Below are positions 1 through 6,249 of a DNA stretch of 9,356 bases, piece by piece. Both the position numbers and the translations under genes were made by a program. Position 1 is the first letter of the stretch. The number at the start of each line of letters is the position of its first letter. Source of the stretch: an uncultured Solirubrobacterales bacterium (lineage in GTDB: Bacteria > Actinomycetota > Thermoleophilia > Solirubrobacterales > 70-9); NCBI GenBank assembly GCA_937910825.1, contig CALEMO010000136.1, forward strand, positions 1 through 9,356, read 5' to 3'. The notes below the pieces were generated by a model that was given only the letters and a program-made list of their open reading frames with translations, did no database searches and was not told the DNA's origin.

Positions 1-1110
1 CCACCCCGGGCGTTCACCGACCGGGGAGTCTTCGAGTGGGAACTCGAAAACATCTTCACCGATGGCTGGATCTGCGTCGGCCACGTTTCTCAGGTGGCGC
101 AGCGCGGTCGGTACCTGATGCGGGAAATCGGGAGCGAATGTGTAGTTGTGATCGGCGGTGAGGACAACCAGCCTCGTGCGTTTCTCAACGTATGCCGGCA
201 CCGCGGAGCACGAATCGTCGAGGAGAGTGAAGGAAAGGTCAACAAGCGGCTGCAATGTCCCTACCACGCCTGGTCCTACGGACTTGACGGCCGGCTGGTC
301 GCGGCCCCGCACATGGATGGCGTCGAAGACTTCGATTTTTCCTGCTTTGGCCTGATCCCGGTGCATCTGGCGATCGTCGGCGGGCTGGTCCTGGTGGACC
401 TCAGCGGGGATGCGCCGGACCCGGTCACCTACGTCGGGGACCTGGTCTCTCACCTTGAGCGATACCGGAACGAGGATCTGGTCAGTGGCGGACGCCTCGA
501 CTACACGGTCGACGCCAACTGGAAGGGTATCGCCGAAAATTACAATGAGTGTCTGCACTGTCCGGGCATTCATCCCGAACTGAACGCGCTCAGTAACTAC
601 ATGAGCGGCGAAGAGATCCAGGGGCCGGGGTCATGGTGTGGCGGCACGATGTACATAACCGCAGAAGATGCCTCCACCATGGCCAAGGATGGCGGCCACC
701 GTTCCAGCCGGCCGATGATTTCAGGGCTCGAACCGGCCGATGAGCGTACGATTCTCTACTTCGTTCTGTTCCCCAATGCGCTGGTTTCTATGCATCCCGA
801 CTACGTGATGCTGCACACTCTCTATCCGCGTGGTCCCGGCAGGACGGAAGTCATCTGTGAATTCTTCTTCGAGAAGCGGGCCGCTGAGGCGCCGGACTTC
901 GATCCGTCGGACGCGATCAGCTTCTGGGACCAGACGAATCGCGAGGACTGGTACGTCTGCGAGCTTGCCCAGAAGGGGCTCGGCGCGCGCAACTACACAT
1001 CGGGCCGCTATTCGGGCGAAGAAGGAACCGTTCACGAATTCGATGGCATGGTCGCCGAGAAGTACCTCGAGGCGCTGGAATCCCCGGAGCCGCAGGCCGT
1101 GTTCTCATGA
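1..1110 (+). CDS. Rieske non-heme iron oxygenase, alpha subunit (5' end missing); probable amine N-dealkylating type
   Basis: The frame is open from base 1, so the true start lies left of the window; 369 codons remain and only some 10-30 N-terminal residues appear to be lost. The Rieske [2Fe-2S] site is seen as C65-R-H67 and C86-P-Y-H89 (bases 193-267). The catalytic domain has E183-C-L-H186-C-P-G-I-H191, where the two histidines should bind the mononuclear iron; D316 in the R-E-D-W segment is the likely third ligand. In classical ring dioxygenases such as naphthalene dioxygenase the residue three before the first histidine is aspartate. Carnitine monooxygenase CntA and glycine betaine oxygenase GbcA have glutamate there, as this protein does. 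I therefore infer monooxygenation/N-dealkylation of a quaternary or methylated amine rather than ring dihydroxylation. No beta subunit or reductase gene is in the window. The stop overlaps the next start by four bases (ATGA), so the two are probably co-translated. The Rieske family call is firm; the substrate is unknown. Confidence 0.93.
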   Translation, partial: PPRAFTDRGVFEWELENIFTDGWICVGHVSQVAQRGRYLMREIGSECVVVIGGEDNQPRAFLNVCRHRGARIVEESEGKVNKRLQCPYHAWSYGLDGRLVAAPHMDGVEDFDFSCFGLIPVHLAIVGGLVLVDLSGDAPDPVTYVGDLVSHLERYRNEDLVSGGRLDYTVDANWKGIAENYNECLHCPGIHPELNALSNYMSGEEIQGPGSWCGGTMYITAEDASTMAKDGGHRSSRPMISGLEPADERTILYFVLFPNALVSMHPDYVMLHTLYPRGPGRTEVICEFFFEKRAAEAPDFDPSDAISFWDQTNREDWYVCELAQKGLGARNYTSGRYSGEEGTVHEFDGMVAEKYLEALESPEPQAVFS

Positions 1111-2720
1111 ACCCGGTGGCAGAAAAACTTGGCGTTCTCGGCATGCCGGAGCCCCTTGCGGACCTGGCCCGGCGCAAGTGGGACGCAGTGGTCGTCGGGG
1201 CCGGCCACAACGGCCTGACGGCGGCTGCATATCTTGCCAGGGCCGGGCAGAAGGTTCTGGTCCTCGAACGGCGCGAGCAGATCGGCGGGGCCTGCACCCT
1301 TGAGCGTCCGTTTTCGGACGAAGGCTACGTGGTCAGTCCCTGCGCCTATGTGGTCGGATTGCTCGACGACCTGGTGATCGATGAACTCGATCTGCGCCGC
1401 CGTGGCCTGCGATTCTTCACCGCTGACCCCAATCTCTGGGTTCCTTTCGAAGACGGCAGCTCGTTTGGTCAGTTCCTCGACGATCGCCGTACGCAGGCGA
1501 ATCTCGACCAGCTCGGTATTTCCGAGGCCGACCAAAAGGGGTACTGGGCGTATGAGCACCTGTTCGACCAGGTCAGGATCAAGCTGCGAAAGGGCGACCG
1601 CGATACCTGGGTCGGCGATTCGCCGAGCCGTGACGAGATTGAGTCGATCCTCGATCACGACCAGGAGATGATCGATCTCGTATTCAAGGATTCGATCGCC
1701 GAAGTGCTGGATCGCTACATCGGGGACGAAAGGCTGCGCACGGCCCTCTATGGCCAAGGGGTGATCGGTACCTGGGGCGGTCCGTTCGAGCCCGGCACCG
1801 CTTCGATCAAGCTGATGCACTACCAGGGCGACCTCGAAGGCCAGGGACCGGTCTGGGGCTATGTCGAAGGTGGGATGGGAATGGTCAGCTTTGCGATAGC
1901 CGACGCCGCGATTGAGTCCGGTGCGTTAATCGCCTGCGGGATTGAAGTCAGCGAGATCCTTCCCGGTGAAGGCGTCGTCTGCGAGGACGGCACCACGATC
2001 AACGCCCGCAACGTGATCTGCAATGCGGACCCGAAGCGAATGCTCGGGATGCTGGACGAATCGGACCTCGACAGCGGTTTTCGCGAACGGCTCGAAGCCT
2101 GGAAAGTCCGCAGTCCGGTGGTCAAGTTCAACGCCGCCCTGGAGCAGTTCCCTCAGTGGACCGCAGCTGCGGGTGACGGCAGTCCGGCTCAGGCGACGAT
2201 CGACGTCTGCGGCACGATGGAAGAAGCTCAGGCCGCGTTCGAGCGCTGTGCCGCCGGCGAGCCGGCGGTCGCTTTCGCGGAGATCTACATCCAGACCGGC
2301 TATGACCCGACAGTCGCTCCGGAGGGCCGCCACCTGATGAGTGTTTTCGGTCAGTACGCGCCGTACGACATAAAAGGAAGCGACTGGGACAGCCGTCGCG
2401 ACGATGTCGCCGCGCAATTCATCGACCTGATTAGCCGCTTCGCGCCCGGTTTCGGGAACCTGGTCACGGATCACGAAGTTCTTGGTCCGCCGGACATCGA
2501 AAGCCGGATCGGGCTGACCGGCGGAAATATATTCCAGGGTGAAGTCACGCCAGACCAGATGTGGGAGGGACGCCTCAGCGCTCGTACTCCGCTTCCCGGG
2601 CTCTACATGTCAGGCGCCGCGACCCATCCCGCCGGCAGCGTGATCGCTCTGAACGGACGCAACGCAGCCCAGGCGGTTCTGGCCGACACCGGAGTGGCGA
2701 TAGGTGCAGGTGCGGATTGA
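1107..2720 (+). CDS. FAD/NAD(P)-dependent oxidoreductase, PYROXD2/phytoene dehydrogenase-like (COG1233)
   Basis: This 537-residue flavoprotein begins with a dinucleotide-binding fold: strand V-V-V then G31-A-G-H-N-G36, and acidic E54 (V-L-E-R-R) where the FAD ribose is usually bound. The C-terminal segment around residues 498-515 (G-L-Y-M-S-G-A-A-T-H-P-A-G-S) is the second FAD-binding motif of the amine oxidase/phytoene dehydrogenase superfamily. The G-G-N-I-F-Q-G-E stretch and T-H-P-A-G ending match the PYROXD2-like branch better than carotenoid desaturases, and no carotenoid genes are nearby. Family members oxidise C-N or C-C bonds; the substrate here is unknown. Coupling to a Rieske oxygenase suggests it oxidises the amine product of that enzyme. 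The start at 1107 was chosen because it forms an ATGA overlap with the preceding stop. No Shine-Dalgarno is visible there, and an in-frame ATG at 1143 is the alternative; both keep the FAD motif. Confidence 0.88.
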   Translation: MNPVAEKLGVLGMPEPLADLARRKWDAVVVGAGHNGLTAAAYLARAGQKVLVLERREQIGGACTLERPFSDEGYVVSPCAYVVGLLDDLVIDELDLRRRGLRFFTADPNLWVPFEDGSSFGQFLDDRRTQANLDQLGISEADQKGYWAYEHLFDQVRIKLRKGDRDTWVGDSPSRDEIESILDHDQEMIDLVFKDSIAEVLDRYIGDERLRTALYGQGVIGTWGGPFEPGTASIKLMHYQGDLEGQGPVWGYVEGGMGMVSFAIADAAIESGALIACGIEVSEILPGEGVVCEDGTTINARNVICNADPKRMLGMLDESDLDSGFRERLEAWKVRSPVVKFNAALEQFPQWTAAAGDGSPAQATIDVCGTMEEAQAAFERCAAGEPAVAFAEIYIQTGYDPTVAPEGRHLMSVFGQYAPYDIKGSDWDSRRDDVAAQFIDLISRFAPGFGNLVTDHEVLGPPDIESRIGLTGGNIFQGEVTPDQMWEGRLSARTPLPGLYMSGAATHPAGSVIALNGRNAAQAVLADTGVAIGAGAD

Positions 2721-2753
2721 GCCTTCTAAACCCCTGCTTCACTCTCCGGCTCA

Positions 2754-2772
2754 GGAGCGGGCGCTAGGCTCC
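2754..2772. promoter_or_regulatory. Candidate operator: inverted repeat overlapping the tetR promoter box
   Basis: GGAGC-N9-GCTCC is a perfect 5-base inverted repeat covering the TAGGCT box of the downstream TetR gene. Further overlapping GC-rich inverted repeats (GCGG-N10-CCGC at 2757-2774 and GGGCG-N8-CGCCC at 2759-2776) share the region but have different centres. Short palindromes over their own promoters are common TetR-family operators, so autoregulation is plausible. Such repeats also arise by chance in GC-rich DNA, so this is tentative. Confidence 0.3.
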
Positions 2773-2776
2773 GCCC
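2765..2776 (+). promoter_or_regulatory. Leaderless-type promoter box for the TetR gene
   Basis: TAGGCT (2765-2770) is followed by exactly six bases and then the ATG at 2777. This TANNNT-N6-ATG layout is the known arrangement of leaderless transcripts in actinobacteria, with transcription starting at or next to the start codon. It fits the absence of a usable Shine-Dalgarno: the only AGGAG (2753-2757) lies 19 bases before the ATG, too far to serve. No convincing -35 hexamer is visible. Confidence 0.5.
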
Positions 2777-3394
2777 ATGGCAGTCAAAGAGGGCGATACA
2801 CGCAGTGCCCGCGAGAGGATCCTGGAAGCAGCCTGCGAGGCGATCGCGGCCGAGGGAATCGACGACGTTCGTATCGCGCGGGTGGCGATGCGGGCCGGCG
2901 TTTCGACGGCACTCGTCCATCACTACTTCTCGACCCGCGAGGAGTTGCTGGAACAGGCACTGGTGCACTCTTACGGGCTGGCAGGGGAGGACCGCTTCGG
3001 CCAAACGGTGGATCCAAGCGCGAGTGCTACCGAGCGACTGAAAGTGATGATCGACGAGTGCTTGCCGCTGCCCGGCATGCAGCAGGCCGAATGGACCCTG
3101 TGGGTGGAGCTCTGGCTGCGGGCCAGACGGGACGAAGCTCTTCGGTCGATGGCGTTCCGTCTTTACGAGCGATATCGGGAGTGGATGCTCGAGGTGATCA
3201 ACTTCGGGGTCGAGCGTGGAGAGTTTGTCACCGACGATCCGGAGACGAGCGCCGACATTGCGCTCGGCCTCCTGGACGGGCTGGGAGTGAGGGCCCTGAT
3301 CGGCGACCCGAACATGGATCTGGAACGGGTTCGGCTGCTGGCTGCCTCCAGGATCGCAACCGAGTTGGGACTGGAAACTTCTGCGCTGACGTAA
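2777..3394 (+). CDS. TetR/AcrR-family transcriptional regulator, BetI-like C-terminal domain
   Basis: The 205-residue product has the usual length and layout of a TetR repressor. Residues 12-58 form the N-terminal three-helix DNA-binding domain. The helix-turn-helix spans about residues 32-51, with recognition helix S43-T-A-L-V-H-H-Y-F51 and the family-typical S-T-R-E-E-L-L after it. The C-terminal part, about residues 85-195, contains W107 in E-W-T-L-W, W113, the L-W-L-R-A-R-R-D stretch and Y-R-E-W near 133-136. It resembles the BetI-type ligand-binding/dimerisation domain, whose best-known member responds to choline. It lies between the oxygenase/flavoprotein pair and the transporter on the same strand, so it probably controls one or both in response to the imported amine or a product. 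The start follows a leaderless promoter box and an inverted repeat that could be its own operator. The family call is firm; the ligand is inferred. Confidence 0.9.
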   Translation: MAVKEGDTRSARERILEAACEAIAAEGIDDVRIARVAMRAGVSTALVHHYFSTREELLEQALVHSYGLAGEDRFGQTVDPSASATERLKVMIDECLPLPGMQQAEWTLWVELWLRARRDEALRSMAFRLYERYREWMLEVINFGVERGEFVTDDPETSADIALGLLDGLGVRALIGDPNMDLERVRLLAASRIATELGLETSALT

Positions 3395-3407
3395 TACGGT
3401 CGAAACA
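3395..3407 (+). promoter_or_regulatory. Possible leaderless promoter box before the binding-protein gene
   Basis: TACGGT (3395-3400) stands seven bases before the GTG at 3408, close to the TANNNT-N6 layout seen before two other genes in this window. It begins directly after the tetR stop. If real, it gives the transporter genes a promoter separate from tetR and supports the GTG start, which otherwise has no Shine-Dalgarno. The one-base longer spacing and lack of a -35 box make this weaker than the other two. Confidence 0.35.
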
Positions 3408-4574
3408 GTGCCAGTCGGGCGAGTCGGCTGGCGAACCAGGTTTGAGGGGACGGGCGGTGCTTCGGTTTCTGATCTGAAGCTGAATCGCAAGCAGCTATTC
3501 GCCGCAGGGGCCGGTCTCGCCCTGGCTGGGTACGGGATCAGCGGCTGCACAGTTGAACGTCCGCTGGATCGCTCGGCCGCTGGCGACATAGTTGAGCCGA
3601 AGATTGATGGTGACCTCTTGATCTTCAACTGGGCCCAGTACATGGATCCGGCCCTGAAGAAGGAATTCGGTGAGAAGTACGGCGTCAAAGTATCGGAGGT
3701 GAACTTCGACAACCTCGAAGCGATGGTCACCAAGCTGCGGGCGGGGGGAAAGTACGACCTGATCTTTCCCAGCTCCGAATATGTCAAGCGGCTGAAGAAC
3801 GAGCAATTGATCCGTCAGTTCGACCGCGCCGAAGTGCCGAATGCGGCGACGCTCTCTCCTTACTACGACAGCCCCTGGTACGACCCCAATTCGGAATTCT
3901 CCCTGCCCTACGCCTACTACACGACGGGAATCGCCTGGCGGACCGACCAGGTCACCGGAATGACCGAATCCTGGAACGACATGAGTAACGAGTCGGCGTT
4001 CGGCAGGATCTTCATGCTCGATGACTTTCAGGAGGGCATCGGCCAGGCGAACCTGATCAACGGCTTCTACCTGAATACCGAAAAGTCCGACGAACTCGAG
4101 GTATCAAAGGAAACGCTGCTGGAGCAGAAGAAGGGCCTGCGTGGATTCTCGACCAATACGGCCCAGAACCTGGTTTCCGGCGCCGCGGCGATAACCCAGG
4201 CCTGGAACGGCGACGTGGTCAACGCCCGCAATCAGGTGGACGACCCCTCGATGTTCGCCTACGAAACTTGCAAGGAAGGTGTGCCGGTCGGAACCGACTC
4301 GATGGCGATCCCGATCACCGCCAAGAGCCCGGGCACGGCTCTGCTGTTCATGAACTGGATGCTCAAGCCGGAAAACGCTTTTCGAAACGTCATGTGGAAC
4401 GGCTATCCGCAACCGGTTGCCGGGGGTCGTGAGGCCTTCGCCAAGCTGGTTAAGGATGACCCTTCCATCGATGTCAACCTCGATGAACTGAGCAATACCA
4501 GCATGGAATTCCGCCTCGAGAATCCCGATGCGAGGCGTGAGTGGACCCGGCTCTGGACCGAGGTCAAAGCTTGA
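3408..4574 (+). CDS. potD: Spermidine/putrescine-type ABC transporter substrate-binding lipoprotein (PotD-like)
   Basis: This extracytoplasmic solute-binding protein captures a cationic amine and delivers it to the permeases encoded just downstream. A basic N-R-K-Q-L-F start, a hydrophobic A/G/L-rich stretch and the lipobox I-S-G-C47 make a lipoprotein signal peptide; N-R-K resembles a degenerate twin-arginine motif. The mature part follows PotD over its length (388 residues with the GTG start; about 340 after C47). Aligned by eye to E. coli PotD, it keeps the polyamine-contacting residues W75, Y78, S122, D206, E209, W266, D297 and Y333. Three pocket positions differ: Q77 for Glu36, E124 for Tyr85 and G295 for Trp255. 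The ligand is thus probably a cationic amine, but not necessarily spermidine or putrescine. GTG 3408 is the only conventional in-frame start before the signal peptide. It adds an unusually long N-terminal region of about 25 residues, so the start is uncertain. The TGA overlaps the TTG of the next gene. Confidence 0.88.
   Translation: MPVGRVGWRTRFEGTGGASVSDLKLNRKQLFAAGAGLALAGYGISGCTVERPLDRSAAGDIVEPKIDGDLLIFNWAQYMDPALKKEFGEKYGVKVSEVNFDNLEAMVTKLRAGGKYDLIFPSSEYVKRLKNEQLIRQFDRAEVPNAATLSPYYDSPWYDPNSEFSLPYAYYTTGIAWRTDQVTGMTESWNDMSNESAFGRIFMLDDFQEGIGQANLINGFYLNTEKSDELEVSKETLLEQKKGLRGFSTNTAQNLVSGAAAITQAWNGDVVNARNQVDDPSMFAYETCKEGVPVGTDSMAIPITAKSPGTALLFMNWMLKPENAFRNVMWNGYPQPVAGGREAFAKLVKDDPSIDVNLDELSNTSMEFRLENPDARREWTRLWTEVKA
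4560..4573 (+). promoter_or_regulatory. Ribosome binding site deciding a TTG start for the first permease
   Basis: GAGGT (4560-4564) lies six bases before TTG at 4571, and this TTG overlaps the potD stop as TTGA. The alternative in-frame GTG at 4541 lies 34 bases inside potD and lacks comparable spacing. The Shine-Dalgarno and the minimal overlap both favour TTG, giving a translationally coupled 282-residue product. Confidence 0.65.
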
Positions 4575-5419
4575 ACGCTTCCCGTTTCTGGAACTGGTTC
4601 GTATACCCGGGAGCCCTCTGGATCGCGCTGCTCTTCGCAGTCCCGCTTTTTCTGGTGCTGGCCCTTTCGTTCGGCCATGTGGACGACCTCGGGCGCGGGG
4701 TATACGGCTTCCAACTGACCAACTACGCCGACGTTTTCAACGCAACCTACGTACCGGTCCTGCTGCGCTCGGTCGGTTACGCGCTGATCACGGTGATCCT
4801 CTGTCTGGGAATCGGCTATCCGGCCGCCTACTTCATCGCCCGCTTTGGCGGCAAGTATCGCTACGCGCTGGTGGCTGCCCTGGTGATCCCGTTCTTCGTC
4901 AACTACCTGGTGCGCACCTACGCCTGGGTGGCCCTGCTTGCCGATGAAGGACTGATCAACAATGCGATCGTCGACCTTGGCCTGACCCAGGCACCGATCC
5001 AGATGATCAATACCCCGTTTGCAGTGATCGGCGGGCTGGTATACGGCTACATAATTTTCATGATCCTGCCGCTCTACGTTTCGATTGAGCGAATGGATCC
5101 GTCAATCGTCGAAGCTGGCAAGGACCTTTACGGTTCACCGTTTCAGACCTTCATACACGTGACTCTGCCCGCGACCCAGCCGGGAATCCTGGCCGGCAGC
5201 GTTCTCGTATTCCTGCCGACGGTCGGCGATTTCGTATCGGCTCAGCTGCTCGGCGGACCAGATACCTACATGGTCGGCAACCTGATCCAGGACCAGTTCT
5301 TTGCGGCCTCGGACTGGCCGTTCGGCTCGGCCCTGACGGTTGTGATGATGCTCTTCCTCGCGGTCTGGATGGTGCTGTATCTGAGGCGGGCCACCCGGGG
5401 TGAGGCGGAGGTCTTATGA
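4571..5419 (+). CDS. potB: ABC transporter permease, spermidine/putrescine type (PotB-like)
   Basis: This inner-membrane subunit forms half of the channel of the polyamine-type importer. With the TTG start it has 282 residues, close to E. coli PotB. About six hydrophobic segments are visible, beginning with W-I-A-L-L-F-A-V-P-L-F-L near the N-terminus and ending with a helix before L-R-R-A-T-R. The conserved EAA loop that contacts the ATPase is present as E-A-G-K-D-L-Y-G (starting at residue 181) followed by T-L-P-A-T-Q-P-G. The adjoining V-F-L-P-T-V-G-D-F segment is typical of PotB. The stop overlaps the ATG of the next permease by four bases (ATGA), consistent with coupled, equal expression of the two halves. 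A longer form from GTG 4541 (292 residues) is possible but less likely. Confidence 0.9.
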   Translation: MNASRFWNWFVYPGALWIALLFAVPLFLVLALSFGHVDDLGRGVYGFQLTNYADVFNATYVPVLLRSVGYALITVILCLGIGYPAAYFIARFGGKYRYALVAALVIPFFVNYLVRTYAWVALLADEGLINNAIVDLGLTQAPIQMINTPFAVIGGLVYGYIIFMILPLYVSIERMDPSIVEAGKDLYGSPFQTFIHVTLPATQPGILAGSVLVFLPTVGDFVSAQLLGGPDTYMVGNLIQDQFFAASDWPFGSALTVVMMLFLAVWMVLYLRRATRGEAEVL

Positions 5420-6246
5420 ACACGGTCTCGGCATTCGACAAGCCGCACTTCCTGCGCATCTTTACCGGACTGGTCTACCTGTTCCTTTTTGTGCCGATCG
5501 CGGTCGTGGTTCTCTTCTCCTTCAACAGCCAGAAGTCGCTCCAGGTGATGGACGGCCTCTCGCTGCGCTGGTACGAAGACTTCTGGAACGACCCGACTCT
5601 GAGGGACTCCCTCTTTACGTCGATTGAAATCGCCCTGATCACCATGGTCGTGGCAACTGTGCTCGGAACAGCGCTGGCGATCGGACTGGTCAGGGCACGC
5701 TCGGGGACGTCAAGCAGCGCAAACGTGCTGATGCTTGTTCCGCTGATCACACCCGAAATAGTCGCCGGAATCTCGGCCCTGTTGATCTTCTCGCAGCTTG
5801 GCATCGCTCTTTCTTTCTGGACGATAGTCCTCGCTCACATCACGTTCTCGATCTCTTACGTGACGATTGTCGTACGTGGCCGATTGGCCTCGATCGGCCT
5901 TGATGTGGAGGAGGCGGCGCAGGACCTCGGTGCCAGTCGCTGGGGGTCGGTGCGGCTGGTGCTCGTGCCGGCGCTCTGGCCGGCCGTGGTTGCGGCCGGC
6001 CTGCTGATTTTCGCGCTCTCCTTCGACGACTTCGTGCTTTCGTTCTTCACCACGGGCGAACAGACGCAGCCGCTTCCGGTCAGGATCTGGTCGATGATCC
6101 GCTTTGGCGTATCGCCAACTGTGAACGCGGTCGGAACGGTGATGATGGTGGTCTCGATTTCGGCGGTCGCACTGGCCGTCCTGATCCCGAGGCTGTTCGG
6201 GCGCCGCGAAAGCGGTGTGAAGGTACTTACCGGATCGGAAGGATAG
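5416..6246 (+). CDS. potC: ABC transporter permease, spermidine/putrescine type (PotC-like)
   Basis: This second permease half has 276 residues, slightly longer than E. coli PotC. About six membrane segments are visible, starting at residues 15-36. The EAA coupling loop E165-E-A-A-Q-D-L-G-A is followed by L-V-L-V-P-A-L-W-P-A, a very typical PotC pattern. The S-F-D-D-F-V-L-S-F-F-T segment at about 202-212 is a PotC signature found in members from many bacteria. Its ATG overlaps the potB stop, with GGAGG at 5407-5411 four bases upstream as ribosome binding site. The gene ends three bases before the ATPase start. It should pair with the PotB-like protein and bind the PotA-like ATPase on the cytoplasmic face. 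Confidence 0.92.
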   Translation: MNTVSAFDKPHFLRIFTGLVYLFLFVPIAVVVLFSFNSQKSLQVMDGLSLRWYEDFWNDPTLRDSLFTSIEIALITMVVATVLGTALAIGLVRARSGTSSSANVLMLVPLITPEIVAGISALLIFSQLGIALSFWTIVLAHITFSISYVTIVVRGRLASIGLDVEEAAQDLGASRWGSVRLVLVPALWPAVVAAGLLIFALSFDDFVLSFFTTGEQTQPLPVRIWSMIRFGVSPTVNAVGTVMMVVSISAVALAVLIPRLFGRRESGVKVLTGSEG

Positions 6247-6249
6247 AAA

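Noticed and set aside
1032..1820. Minus-strand open frame of 262 codons opposite the start of the flavoprotein.
   Set aside because: It is antisense to the conserved FAD-binding region and has low-complexity composition without motifs.
1107..2720. Carotenoid biosynthesis (phytoene desaturase) reading of the flavoprotein.
   Set aside because: The C-terminal G-A-A-T-H-P-A-G and G-N-I-F-Q-G-E segments fit PYROXD2-like members, and there are no phytoene synthase or prenyltransferase genes in the window.
2726..3787. Minus-strand open frame of 353 codons across the TetR gene and the start of the binding protein.
   Set aside because: It crosses two convincing plus-strand genes and their promoter boxes and shows no domain or ribosome binding site; an antisense shadow.
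4541..4570. GTG 4541 as start of the PotB-like permease, overlapping the binding-protein gene by 34 bases.
   Set aside because: TTG 4571 has a GAGGT at six-base spacing and a minimal TTGA overlap. The extra ten residues are polar and not needed for the first membrane helix.
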